Source: Planococcus sp. CP5-4_YE (GTDB lineage: Bacteria; Bacillota; Bacilli; Bacillales_A; Planococcaceae). From it: a DNA stretch of 64,000 bases. The notes beneath the pieces were generated by a model. That model worked only from the letters and a program-made list of their open reading frames with translations, searched no databases and was not told where the DNA came from. How positions within the stretch are numbered: position 1 is the first letter of the stretch; every line of letters begins with the position of its first letter. Below, in pieces: positions 8,534-19,187 of the stretch. The translations under genes were made by a program, and so were the position numbers. The DNA is taken from contig NZ_JAHPZO010000011.1 of the NCBI RefSeq assembly GCF_019042655.1, positions 26,177 through 90,176 of the forward strand, in the 5' to 3' direction.

Positions 8534-9484
8534 ATGAACCCAATTGAACAGATATTGAACGAGTTCCCGGTCCTGATCGTGGACGGGGCCATGGCGACGG
8601 AACTTGAGAACTATGGATGCAATTTGAATGATTCCTTATGGTCAGCGAAAATATTGATGGAAAACCCGGAGTTAATCAAGAAAGTACATGTGGATTATTT
8701 TCAGGCGGGAGCGGACTGTGCCATTACGGCCAGTTATCAGGCGACCATTGAAGGCTACCGGGAAAGAGGGCTGACAGAATCACAAGCGATCGCGTTGATC
8801 ACGAAGTCTGTCCAGTTGGCAACACAAGCGCGCGATGAGTTTTGGGACGATGCGACGAATCGAACGGGGAGACCGAAGCCTTTAGTGGCGGCATCTGTCG
8901 GCCCATACGGCGCATTTTTATCGGACGGTTCCGAATACCGTGGCGGCTATGCGATCGGCGAAGAGCAATTGGTCGCATTTCATAGAGAGCGCATCCGGGT
9001 ATTCGTGGAAGCAGGAGTGGATCTGTTAGCGTGTGAAACTTTGCCGTGCCTTGCGGAAGCGAAAGCGATCGTGAGCGTGCTGGAAGAATTCCCGCAAGTG
9101 TCGGCCTGGTTCACGTTCAGTGCGAAAGATGAGGTGTATATCAGTGACGGGGAGCGCATTGCGGACTGTGCAAAATGGCTCGATGGCCAGCCGCAAGTGG
9201 CGGCGATCGGCATTAATTGTACCGCTCCGCAGTTTATCGAATCCTTGATCCAGGAAGTGAAAAGCACGTCTTCGAAACCGGTCATCGTCTATCCGAACTC
9301 TGGCGCCACGTACGACCCCGTAAGCAAAACCTGGAGCGAAGAACCATCGGCCGGTGCGTTTTCAGCCAATTCAAAAGCCTGGTATCAAGCGGGTGCTGAC
9401 GTCATCGGCGGTTGTTGCAGCACCACCCCGGAGGATATTGCAGCGATTGCAGCTTGGGTACGTGAAGAAAAAGCCAGGGCTTGA
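8534..9484 (+). CDS. mmuM: Homocysteine S-methyltransferase
   Basis: A 316-residue (beta/alpha)8 zinc enzyme that transfers the methyl group of S-methylmethionine (or SAM) to homocysteine, making methionine. Family motifs: the N-terminal DGAMATELE, VGPYGAFLSDGSEYRGGY near residue 121, the first zinc ligand in GINCT near residue 226, and the paired ligands in GGCCST near 292-297. AAGGATGATATGCA precedes ATG 8534, 38 nt after the ATPase. Last gene of the SAM-I-controlled operon; this suggests the upstream transporter supplies its methyl donor. Confidence 0.92.
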   Translation: MNPIEQILNEFPVLIVDGAMATELENYGCNLNDSLWSAKILMENPELIKKVHVDYFQAGADCAITASYQATIEGYRERGLTESQAIALITKSVQLATQARDEFWDDATNRTGRPKPLVAASVGPYGAFLSDGSEYRGGYAIGEEQLVAFHRERIRVFVEAGVDLLACETLPCLAEAKAIVSVLEEFPQVSAWFTFSAKDEVYISDGERIADCAKWLDGQPQVAAIGINCTAPQFIESLIQEVKSTSSKPVIVYPNSGATYDPVSKTWSEEPSAGAFSANSKAWYQAGADVIGGCCSTTPEDIAAIAAWVREEKARA

Positions 9485-9513
9485 ACAGAGATGGGTTCGC
9501 GCTTAAATCCTAG

Positions 9514-9543
9514 TTGACAAGTGGGTTTTAAATATAGTCTAAT
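9514..9543 (+). promoter_or_regulatory. Promoter for the esterase gene
   Basis: TTGACA (9514-9519), 18-bp spacer, TCTAAT (9538-9543), about 85 bp before the esterase start codon. Confidence 0.6.
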
Positions 9544-9627
9544 GTGAATAAGCTTTTTGACACATTATTTGACACTCGCGGCCACAAACGGGCTGCTTCA
9601 TTTTAAATCCACTGGAGGAGGGCTTGC

Positions 9628-10407
9628 ATGAACGAACAATATCCGGTCATTCAAGGAGCGGAAACTTTCTTTTTGAGAGGGAATAGCACCGGCATCCTGT
9701 TATGCCATGGCTTTCTCGGCACGCCGCAAAGCGTCAGGGAATTAGGCGAAGCGCTCGGCACACAAGGCTATACGGTTTCCTGTCCACGGCTCCCGGGCCA
9801 TGGCACCCATTTCAAAGATTTGGATCAGTGCTCTTATGACGACTGGTTCGAGAGTGTTAAGCAGGCTTATTTAGACCTCAAGCAATCGTGCACATCGGTC
9901 TTTGTCATCGGCCAATCGATGGGCGGGACCTTGAGCTTGGATCTGGCCAGCCGCCATCCTGAAATCCAGGGCCTCGCATTGATCAATCCGGCAATTGATA
10001 TCCCGCAGTTTGAAAACCACCGCAACTGCCCGGCTCATGCTTACGTCACAGAAGATGCTCCGGACATCAAAAAAGCGGACGCGGTGGAAATCACTTACGG
10101 GCAAGCACCGATCAAGGCGTATCAACAATTGCTCGGTTATATGGACACAGTTCGCCCAAAACTCGGCGAAGTCCGCTGCCCGGTCGTTTGTTTCCAGTCG
10201 CTTGAAGATCATGTGGTGCCGCCGGGAAACACCGATTATATCCTCTGCAATATCAGTTCAGACAGCAAACAGAAATATGAACTGAACGATTCCTACCACA
10301 TCGCTTCAATGGACCATGAGACGGAGTATATCGTTGAAATGGCTGTCCGATTTGTGAAAGAAAACAGCACATTGCCAGTGCGGACGATTTTTAATGTAGA
10401 TGTTTAA
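9628..10407 (+). CDS. Carboxylesterase / monoacylglycerol lipase-like alpha/beta hydrolase
   Basis: A 259-residue cytosolic serine hydrolase resembling the Bacillus/Geobacillus Est30 type. Oxyanion-side motif LLCHGFLGTP is near residue 25, the nucleophile elbow GQSMGG near residues 95-100, the acid in QSLEDHVVPP near residue 194, and the His in NDSYHIASMD near residue 223. Length agrees with the ~250-residue family. ATG 9628 follows GGAGGAGGG. It hydrolyses short- or medium-chain acyl esters; natural substrate unknown. Monocistronic with its own promoter. Confidence 0.87.
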   Translation: MNEQYPVIQGAETFFLRGNSTGILLCHGFLGTPQSVRELGEALGTQGYTVSCPRLPGHGTHFKDLDQCSYDDWFESVKQAYLDLKQSCTSVFVIGQSMGGTLSLDLASRHPEIQGLALINPAIDIPQFENHRNCPAHAYVTEDAPDIKKADAVEITYGQAPIKAYQQLLGYMDTVRPKLGEVRCPVVCFQSLEDHVVPPGNTDYILCNISSDSKQKYELNDSYHIASMDHETEYIVEMAVRFVKENSTLPVRTIFNVDV

Positions 10408-10583
10408 TCCAGTAGTTTTATAAAAAGAAACGATTCTTTTGGGCTGATCTAGTCTTAAAGAATTTTTTTGTTTTATATTCAATAGCATCAAGTTAAAAAA
10501 TATGGTTTCTTTACTTCCTTTATAAATAATTCGGGTTATAATTTAAAAAAAGAGCGCTTTTTTGAATTAAGGAGGTGGAAACG

Positions 10584-11813
10584 ATGAGCTATGATAAACT
10601 ATCCAAGGTTTTTTATAAAAAAGGAAATCCTTTTTATGAGCAGGAAATCGAAAAGAGAAAAAGCAGTTATGGGAGTTATCTGACGGAGCTGGAGATCAAT
10701 GGCTTCCGAAAAGGGAAAGTAGTGAACGATACGTATTCATTGTTCTATGTGAATACTCATGTGCTGATGAATTTGAATAATCAGGTGTTATTAAACAGTT
10801 CAAAAATTTCCTCCTTGATCAATAAATTGCCGCGTTTTGTTATCGAACCGTATTTTCTCAAACTTATCGTTAACGAAGCGCAAAGCAATAATGAGATTGA
10901 AGGTATCCGAAGCACTAGAAAAGAATTGAAAGACGTCTTGCAGGACGTAATGAAGTCTAAGAAAAACTCTAAACGGTTTAAAGGCATGATGAAAACGTAT
11001 TTATTTATCGATGAAATTCAGTCTTTTAACGACGTTGCTGATTTTAGGAATCTTTATGATGAACTAGTGTCGGATGAAGTCGATAAAGATGATAAACCCG
11101 ATGGTGAGATGTTCCGGAAAGACTATGTGGAAATCAATGATGGTACAAAAACTACCCATACAGGCGTGAATTCTGAAGCGAAAATTATAGAATCACTCGA
11201 TGCGCTCATCCATTTTCTTGAGGATGAAAACCATCCGGAATTGTATCGTTATATGGTCGCCCATTATTATTATGAGTACATTCATCCTTTTTATGATGGG
11301 AACGGACGGACCGGGCGCCTACTCGTGTGCAGTTATCTGTCGAGATATTTGGAGCGGTATTCTGCGATTACGTTTTCCTATGCTGTAAATAATAACAAAT
11401 CCAAGTATTACAAAGCATTAGAAGAAGTTCCAAATCCATTCAATCAGGGCGAAACAACATTCTTTTTAATTGATATGCTCGAGTTGTTGCTAGAAGGGCA
11501 GCAAAGCATCATTGAAGAATTAGAAATGAACCTCGCGAAAACACAACAAATCAAGGCGTTCTTTAAAGAAAGCCGTTGGGAGAATCAGCAGGAGGCAAAA
11601 AATGTGTTGCGTGTAATGCTGCACTTAAATGTTTTTGTTAGTGATAGCGAACCTTTGTCTATGCCACAACTTATGGAATTGACCAATCAATCGAGATACA
11701 AAACCAATCAAGTAATGGCCTATTTAGAAAAAGAAGCTTTTGTGGAAATAGTTAGCCAGCGCCCGAAGAAATATAGAGTTGCGGATGAATTTTTGGAAAA
11801 TATTTTGCTTTAA
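10584..11813 (+). CDS. Fic family protein (predicted AMP-transferase)
   Basis: A 409-residue Fic protein. The catalytic loop HPFYDGNGRTGR lies near residues 234-245 with every key residue of HxFx(D/E)GNGRxxR present. An upstream helix reads SNNEIEGIRST around residues 101-111, corresponding to the inhibitory (S/T)xxxE(G/N) motif of class II Fic proteins, with Asn at the usual Ser/Thr place. The C-terminal third (about 330-409) looks like a winged-helix domain. Such enzymes usually AMPylate proteins and self-regulate. A GTG nine nt upstream lies inside the AAGGAGGTG site, so ATG 10584 is the start. No antitoxin gene is adjacent. Confidence 0.88.
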   Translation: MSYDKLSKVFYKKGNPFYEQEIEKRKSSYGSYLTELEINGFRKGKVVNDTYSLFYVNTHVLMNLNNQVLLNSSKISSLINKLPRFVIEPYFLKLIVNEAQSNNEIEGIRSTRKELKDVLQDVMKSKKNSKRFKGMMKTYLFIDEIQSFNDVADFRNLYDELVSDEVDKDDKPDGEMFRKDYVEINDGTKTTHTGVNSEAKIIESLDALIHFLEDENHPELYRYMVAHYYYEYIHPFYDGNGRTGRLLVCSYLSRYLERYSAITFSYAVNNNKSKYYKALEEVPNPFNQGETTFFLIDMLELLLEGQQSIIEELEMNLAKTQQIKAFFKESRWENQQEAKNVLRVMLHLNVFVSDSEPLSMPQLMELTNQSRYKTNQVMAYLEKEAFVEIVSQRPKKYRVADEFLENILL

Positions 11814-11829
11814 TGAATTGAAAGGAGCA

Positions 11830-11884
11830 CAAGAAAGTGCCTGTTCACTATTTCCTGGGAAATAATGAACAGGCACTTTCTTGT
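11830..11884. terminator. Long perfect hairpin after fic
   Basis: Arms CAAGAAAGTGCCTGTTCA (11830-11847) and TGAACAGGCACTTTCTTG are fully complementary, and the interval contains a further TATTTCC/GGAAATA pairing, giving a stem of about 25 bp. There is little T-run after it, but position between convergent genes suggests a bidirectional terminator. Confidence 0.7.
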
Positions 11885-11954
11885 CTAAACAAACTTCTGT
11901 TTTAACAAAGGTGGAAATATCTACTTGTGCTAGGTAGAAGTTTGCGAGAATCTC

Positions 11955-12527
11955 TCAGTAATCACTCAAGCGGCCATTATCATCCCACTGGCCGTACATC
12001 TTATTGTTCCTTGTATATTGGATCAATTTGTCCAAGCGCTTATCGAAAATATAACGGTCGTTACCCTTGTAACCTTGTATATTATCAATCCGAATGCGCC
12101 GATATAGTTCAGGGAAATTCATGAAGTTCTCATACACTTGCGGGTCTTCCTTCAGGCGCGCTTCAATCTCGGGGTCGATCGTGAACGACTCAGGCCGCAT
12201 ATCGGGGAGGATGTTCAACCCCTGCTCTGTCATCAAGCCTAGTTTTTCCAACCTTCTGACACGTTCTTTGTTCAATTCGGTCCAATTGCTCTTTTTCCGG
12301 CGAGGTGAAAACCGCTGCGCCAATTCATTGTTTTCGGTCTTTTTTGCGGTGCCATCAATCCAGCCAAAACATAAGGCTTCTTCCACGGCATCCAAATAAG
12401 GGATGCCTTCCGGCCGTTCTTTAGTACTAATCAGCAGCCAGCAACATATCGCTGAAGATGAATGTTCTTCCAGCCATTCCCTTAATTCCTCCTTAGAGTT
12501 TGCGCGAAGCAAATACTCGATTTCCAT
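11955..12527 (-). CDS. YdeI/OmpD-associated family protein
   Basis: A 190-residue soluble protein of the YdeI type, recognised by the opening YLLRANSKEELREWLEEH, the ALCFGWIDG block near residue 50, RFSPRRKKSNWTELN near residue 68, and the C-terminal WxxA-like region with many charged residues. The biochemical role of the family is not established. The TTG at 12548 contains the AAAGGAG site itself, so ATG 12527, 9 nt after it, is the likely start. Convergent with fic, monocistronic. Confidence 0.75.
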   Translation of the reverse strand: MEIEYLLRANSKEELREWLEEHSSSAICCWLLISTKERPEGIPYLDAVEEALCFGWIDGTAKKTENNELAQRFSPRRKKSNWTELNKERVRRLEKLGLMTEQGLNILPDMRPESFTIDPEIEARLKEDPQVYENFMNFPELYRRIRIDNIQGYKGNDRYIFDKRLDKLIQYTRNNKMYGQWDDNGRLSDY

Positions 12528-12686
12528 CCGGCACGACTCCTTTCTCAATTGGCTGTTCGCTTATCGTTTCGGCCTCAATTTTATTGCTTTCATTAAAATA
12601 GAAAAGGGTATTCAAAAGATATGAAGAAACATAGGGGATAGCCTTTTGGGCAATTGCGATTATCACGTAGAAAGGAGGAAGAAATC

Positions 12687-13328
12687 ATGGTAAGGGAAGA
12701 GCGAATCAGAAATGAGCGCGGGTTGAATCCATTCACTGATATCTGGCTGCGCACTCGGGAAACCGTCCGTTTCGTCATTGAACGGAAATCATTTAAGTTC
12801 ATTATACTACTCATCGTCCTGACAGGCTTTGCTTCCGGTTTGATCGGGATGATGAATGAACGAAGCTCCGATATGGCACCGTGGGCAGCGATTCTGCAGG
12901 CACTGGTGACCGGGCCGATCGGCAGCGCTTTCGGCTATTTCCTTGGAGCCGCGATCCTGGTGCTTGTCGGCCGGTTGTTTAAAGGAACGGCGACGTATCA
13001 GGAAATGTTCAAAGCACTGGTCACGGCCCAAATCCCGCAAATTTGGCTGTTGCCATTGCTGATCATCTGGGTACTGGCATCACCCGAAACCTTCCTGGCC
13101 GACCGGACGAATGTGGAAGGAAACCCGATTGTCGTCATCATGTCGATCGTGATGGCAGTCGTCTCCATCTGGACCTTCATTATTGTCTGCAAGGCGGTAG
13201 GTGAAGCGCATCGAGTATCGTCCTGGAAAGGATTTTTCATCGTTGTGCTGCCGGGTATTATCATCACGATCGTTGTTTTGATTATCGTCTTTGTGCTGTT
13301 CGCTTCATTCTTCAGGGAGTTTTCCTAA
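12687..13328 (+). CDS. Yip1-family membrane protein
   Basis: A 213-residue integral membrane protein with about five hydrophobic segments (near residues 35-55, 70-105, 125-145, 150-170, 185-210). The N-terminus NPFTDIWLRTRETVRFVIE and the GTATYQEMFKALVTAQIPQIWLL stretch fit the bacterial Yip1 domain. AAAGGAGG lies 8 nt before ATG 12687. Function in bacteria is unknown; no operon partner is seen, and a strong terminator follows. Confidence 0.75.
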   Translation: MVREERIRNERGLNPFTDIWLRTRETVRFVIERKSFKFIILLIVLTGFASGLIGMMNERSSDMAPWAAILQALVTGPIGSAFGYFLGAAILVLVGRLFKGTATYQEMFKALVTAQIPQIWLLPLLIIWVLASPETFLADRTNVEGNPIVVIMSIVMAVVSIWTFIIVCKAVGEAHRVSSWKGFFIVVLPGIIITIVVLIIVFVLFASFFREFS

Positions 13329-13403
13329 TTGGCCAATCGAAACCACAAGCAAGCAAGTTTTAACATCCATAGTTTTTATGGGGTTCAATCAAATGACTAA
13401 AAT

Positions 13404-13458
13404 AAAGAGCACTTTTCCTGTTTTGGTATTCATTCAAACAGGGGAAAGTGCTCTTTGC
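13404..13458. terminator. Terminator between Yip1 and DUF4188 genes
   Basis: Arms AAAGAGCACTTTTCCTGTTT (13404-13423) and AAACAGGGGAAAGTGCTCTT (about 13437-13456) pair with one G-T mismatch region; convergent genes on both sides suggest bidirectional use. Confidence 0.75.
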
Positions 13459-13513
13459 ATCTCAATGGGTTAATTAGAGTGTGACAATCATTAAGCGGAA
13501 ATTAAAACAATAA

Positions 13514-13990
13514 TCACTGCGCTTTAAGACGCTCATGGGCAGAACTTTTAGCTGAATCTATGAGTTGATGCTCCAAAGTTTTTCCTAAGCCATAGAACGG
13601 CATATTTACGTAAACCGATTCATATTGTCCTTGTTGAACTTGGAAAGTTTCGTGATAAATTCCGACGGCGTCATTATCGCGTGCATTCTGGTTGAATTTT
13701 TTCCAGGCAGTTAAATGCTTGTCGTTGCGCGCATACGCAAGCAAGTCGTCGGTGGAACGCCAATACTGGATCATCGTGGTCGTGCGTAACCCAAAATAGC
13801 TTTCCATCGACAAAAATCCGAGCTCCTCCTTATGCGTATAGAGCTCCTTGATCATGCCGGGCATCGCACTGAAGACCGGAAACCATTTGGTCACTGCCAA
13901 CCGGTTGTTGAAACGCATGCCTATGATGAAAACGACAAGATCATCCGAGTTTTCCGTTGTGAACCGTCCGGGGAAAACTTGCTGTGCCAT
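13514..13990 (-). CDS. DUF4188 domain protein
   Basis: A 158-residue soluble protein with the DUF4188 pattern: VFIIGMRFNNRLAVTKWFPVF at residues 20-40, SYFGLRTTTMIQYWRS near residue 65 and HETFQVQQGQYESVYVNMP near 113. The domain resembles the ferredoxin-like antibiotic-monooxygenase fold and is commonly called a putative monooxygenase, but the reaction is unknown. It is the second gene of a two-gene operon with a PadR regulator; the PadR stop codon overlaps its TAAGGAGG site. Expression is therefore probably controlled by that regulator. Confidence 0.75.
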   Translation of the reverse strand: MAQQVFPGRFTTENSDDLVVFIIGMRFNNRLAVTKWFPVFSAMPGMIKELYTHKEELGFLSMESYFGLRTTTMIQYWRSTDDLLAYARNDKHLTAWKKFNQNARDNDAVGIYHETFQVQQGQYESVYVNMPFYGLGKTLEHQLIDSAKSSAHERLKAQ

Positions 13991-14002
13991 GTCTGTTCCT
14001 CC

Positions 14003-14545
14003 TTATCGGATATTTTTCAAAGTATATTCACACCACTCAATGGCCGCTCGTGTGACTCGTTTTCCATAATCCAAAGTGAACAGCCAGTACATGGCGTCTT
14101 TTTCTTCATGATGGCTGTGGCGGATGCCCTGTTCAATCGCTTCATATGTAGCATGGCGGGATTCCAGTGTTGTTTGGTAGTCTTCAAGTAAGGACATAGT
14201 GTGCTCACGAGATTGATGTGCACCGAAGAATAGTTTCAGCAAGACTTCGTTGCGCTCAGCCGGGACTTGGTCGATGGGTTGCTCGATCCAATTTTTCAAT
14301 GTCGCCAAGCCTTTTTCGGTGAGGGAATACTCGTTTTTATCCGCGCGTCCCGAGGCAGAAGCGCTTCTCACTTCCGCCAAGCCATCTTCGACAAGCAGTT
14401 TGAGCGTCGGATAGATTTGGCCGTAGCTGATTTTCCAAAAATGATTCAAGCTTTGATCCATGAATTGTTTGATGGAGTAGCCTGAGGTGCAGTCTGTCGT
14501 CAAGATACCCAATATGGCATAAGTTGTATTATTGTATGATTTCAT
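14003..14545 (-). CDS. PadR family transcriptional regulator
   Basis: A 180-residue regulator: N-terminal winged helix with TTYAILGILTTDCTSGYSIKQFMDQS and WKISYGQIYPTLKLLVEDGL (residues 6-55, typical PadR), a KNEYSLTEKGLATL wing, and a C-terminal helical dimerisation region (Vir_act_alpha_C type). The frame is open 47 codons upstream into AT-rich DNA; ATG 14545 matches the family N-terminus. It heads a two-gene operon with the DUF4188 protein and probably autoregulates from the AT-rich palindromic region just upstream. Confidence 0.85.
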   Translation of the reverse strand: MKSYNNTTYAILGILTTDCTSGYSIKQFMDQSLNHFWKISYGQIYPTLKLLVEDGLAEVRSASASGRADKNEYSLTEKGLATLKNWIEQPIDQVPAERNEVLLKLFFGAHQSREHTMSLLEDYQTTLESRHATYEAIEQGIRHSHHEEKDAMYWLFTLDYGKRVTRAAIEWCEYTLKNIR

Positions 14546-14560
14546 ATTTACACACCTATC

Positions 14561-14590
14561 TAAAAGATATATATCATTTAGATATATAGT
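14561..14590. promoter_or_regulatory. Candidate PadR operator
   Basis: AT-rich stretch with the self-complementary GATATATATC followed 5 bp later by GATATATAG, 15-45 bp upstream of the PadR start codon. Position and symmetry suit autoregulation; no consensus match is claimed. The remainder of 14591-14800 shows nothing I can name. Confidence 0.35.
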
Positions 14591-14806
14591 AAGTGAGAAA
14601 ATTAAATAAATCAAGTAAATAGTTTGAATTGACTGATTTTTTATTGATTTAATAAGCAATTGATATAAGTGAAAATCCATTTTCAATTTTTTCCTTCCTT
14701 AGGCAAAGAAAGAAGAAATTCACGCAACTCTTTCTGTTTTGGTTCACGCAGAAAAAATTTGCCCTTATTATTATCCATATTACTGTTCAGTTGATCTCTA
14801 GTTGAG

Positions 14807-14834
14807 TATAATTCTAATGTAAGAATTATTATAT
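14807..14834 (+). promoter_or_regulatory. katG promoter -10 with PerR-like box
   Basis: A perfect TATAAT (14807-14812) with a weak -35 (TGTTCA, 17 bp upstream) is followed by TAAGAATTATTATAT (14820-14834), matching the PerR consensus at 11 of 14 defined positions. An operator just downstream of -10 would block katG transcription until peroxide inactivates PerR. Confidence 0.55.
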
Positions 14835-14871
14835 GCAATTGGCAATATCCAGCAAAATGACTGTTGGATAA

Positions 14872-17163
<2,292 letters not shown>

Positions 17164-17171
17164 ATGAGACA

Positions 17172-17206
17172 CTGGCCGGCCAGCATTTTGCTGGCCGGTT
17201 TTTTTA
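17172..17206 (+). terminator. katG terminator
   Basis: CCGGCCAGC / GCTGGCCGG stem (17176-17184 with 17190-17198) followed by TTTTTTT. Confidence 0.9.
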
Positions 17207-17445
17207 TGGGCTCAAAATGACGTTTGCTTCTGCCGAAGTTATTTTTTGTTGAAAAAATTTACCAAAAGTGATTCCGAAATGATCGTTTCAATTAAATGAA
17301 AATAAAAAAATGGAGAAGTTGACATATGCGATTGTAATTTTCTAATTGAAGTAAAAAATTTCTTTTTATTCGATAAAGTTTTCAATATTTTTCAATTAGA
17401 TTATGCTACATTAAGATTAAAAAGAGTGAAAGAGGGGTGTCTTCC

Positions 17446-19005
17446 GTGCATTCCCCGCTGATGGTATATCTTACCTTAATTTGTACGTCGACTGTATTTA
17501 TCCTATTTTTACTTATATACGTTTTCCGGAAGCGTCATAATTATTCGGAAATTGCGCATTATTTCTTGCTCTATACCGCGGCAATCGGCATTTATTGCTT
17601 CGCCTCGGGAATGGCGTTAATGGCAAATACACTTGGGCAGATGAAATTTTGGACCATTATCCAATACGTCGGCATGCCGTTCTCTGCGCCTCTCGGTTTA
17701 CTATTCATCATGCGCTATTTGGGGATTAATGTAACAAGGACTGGGTTTTGGTCCCTAATGATTGTGCCGTCCATTACCTTGTTCATGGTCATCACCAACG
17801 ATTGGCATGGGCTGCACTACCGGGTATTCGAAGCCGATCCCGCGATGGGCATGCCGTTCATCTATCAAGAAATCGGGACCTGGTATGCTGTTCACGGCCT
17901 TTACATCTTTTCCTGCATGTTTGTGGCTTTTGGACTTTTGCTGTCCAAGTGGAAAGAAACTGCCCGTGCTTATCTTCCACAGCTAGTGGCATTACTGTTC
18001 GGGCAATTACTCCCGATGCTGACGGCTTTTTTGTATTTGATTGGCGTGACACCGAGCGGGTTAGATCCGGTGCCAATGGTGCTATGGCTATCGTCTGTTT
18101 TATATTTTTGGGCGATTAGCTCATCGACCTTGTTTGCTATTATGCCAGTGGCGAAAGATATCATTTTCAATAATATTAAAGACGGCGTCATTGTGCTCGA
18201 TAAATCTCACCGGTTGATAGAGTTTAACCGGGCTGCGAAGAATAGTTTTCCGCTTTTGGATAAGTCTATGTATGGCATGGAGTTTCAAAGCATTTGGCTG
18301 CGACTGGCAGGGGAACGGTTTCCTGTCGAACTGGCGAGCACGGGCCTTCAGGAAATTCAAGCCGTTATAGGCCATTCAGAGCGCATCTACCAAATCAGCG
18401 CCTCGACCATGAAACATGGCGGCAGCAGTGAAGGCTTGCTGCTTATTTTCACAGACGTGACCGAGCTGAAAAAACTGCAGGAGCAATTGGAACGCCAAGC
18501 TTTTTACGACGAATTGACCCAAGTTTACAACAGGCGCGCTTTCTTGCGGCAATGCGAAGAGAATTTTGCAGAAGCTATTGAGAGTTCCGCTCCTTTTTCG
18601 GTCATTCTCATGGATATTGATCACTTTAAAGCCATCAATGATACATATGGACACGATATAGGCGACCAAGTTCTTGTCCATATTGCCCAAATTTGCCGAA
18701 ACAAATTGCAAGAAGGACAGATTTTCGCCCGTTACGGTGGGGAGGAGTTTGTTCTGGCGTTAAAAGGACATACAGTGGAGAAAGCGGAGCAAGTGGGCAA
18801 TGAACTCAGGAATTATTTGCAGCTGCATCCACTTGTCACCGGTGAAAGAAGGATTTCAGCCACAGTCAGCATGGGCGTCGCTCAAAGCACGAACGGAAGC
18901 TTGCAGCAGCTCTTAAAGAAAGCGGATATCGCTCTTTATGCAGCGAAACAGAATGGGCGAGATCAAGTGTCTGTATACAAGAAAATAATGGGATCCATTA
19001 AGTGA
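17446..19005 (+). CDS. 7TM sensor diguanylate cyclase (GGDEF)
   Basis: A 519-residue membrane protein. Residues about 1-230 hold seven hydrophobic helices of the 7TM histidine-kinase N-terminal sensor type, residues 235-340 a PAS-like domain (DGVIVLDKSHRLIEFN), and residues 350-515 a GGDEF domain with DELTQVYNRRAF and the active signature RYGGEEFVLA. It should make cyclic di-GMP in response to a signal sensed in or at the membrane. No RxxD inhibitory site is found five residues before the signature. GTG 17446 is 8 nt after GAGGGG; GTG 17437 overlaps that site. No EAL domain is present in the protein or window. Confidence 0.85.
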   Translation: MHSPLMVYLTLICTSTVFILFLLIYVFRKRHNYSEIAHYFLLYTAAIGIYCFASGMALMANTLGQMKFWTIIQYVGMPFSAPLGLLFIMRYLGINVTRTGFWSLMIVPSITLFMVITNDWHGLHYRVFEADPAMGMPFIYQEIGTWYAVHGLYIFSCMFVAFGLLLSKWKETARAYLPQLVALLFGQLLPMLTAFLYLIGVTPSGLDPVPMVLWLSSVLYFWAISSSTLFAIMPVAKDIIFNNIKDGVIVLDKSHRLIEFNRAAKNSFPLLDKSMYGMEFQSIWLRLAGERFPVELASTGLQEIQAVIGHSERIYQISASTMKHGGSSEGLLLIFTDVTELKKLQEQLERQAFYDELTQVYNRRAFLRQCEENFAEAIESSAPFSVILMDIDHFKAINDTYGHDIGDQVLVHIAQICRNKLQEGQIFARYGGEEFVLALKGHTVEKAEQVGNELRNYLQLHPLVTGERRISATVSMGVAQSTNGSLQQLLKKADIALYAAKQNGRDQVSVYKKIMGSIK

Positions 19006-19011
19006 AATAAG

Positions 19012-19056
19012 AAAAAGGCATCTCTTATGAATTCAATTCATAAGAGATGCCTTTTA
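19012..19056 (+). terminator. Terminator after the 7TM diguanylate cyclase
   Basis: AAAAAGGCATCTCTTATGAA pairs with TTCATAAGAGATGCCTTTT around a short loop, T-rich at its 3' end. Confidence 0.88.
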
Positions 19057-19187
19057 ATTTCCCTCAAATTTTGCGTCTGTCAAAAAAACCTCTAAGCAGG
19101 AGAAACTATGCGGTATGTCAAAAGTAAGATGAAGAAGGCAGCAGCACGGATTTTCAAAAATCATACGTTGGAATAGGAGGTTATTAC

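Noticed and set aside
10584..11813. Fic as half of a toxin-antitoxin pair
   Set aside because: No small antitoxin gene adjoins it, and the inhibitory helix is carried within the protein itself.
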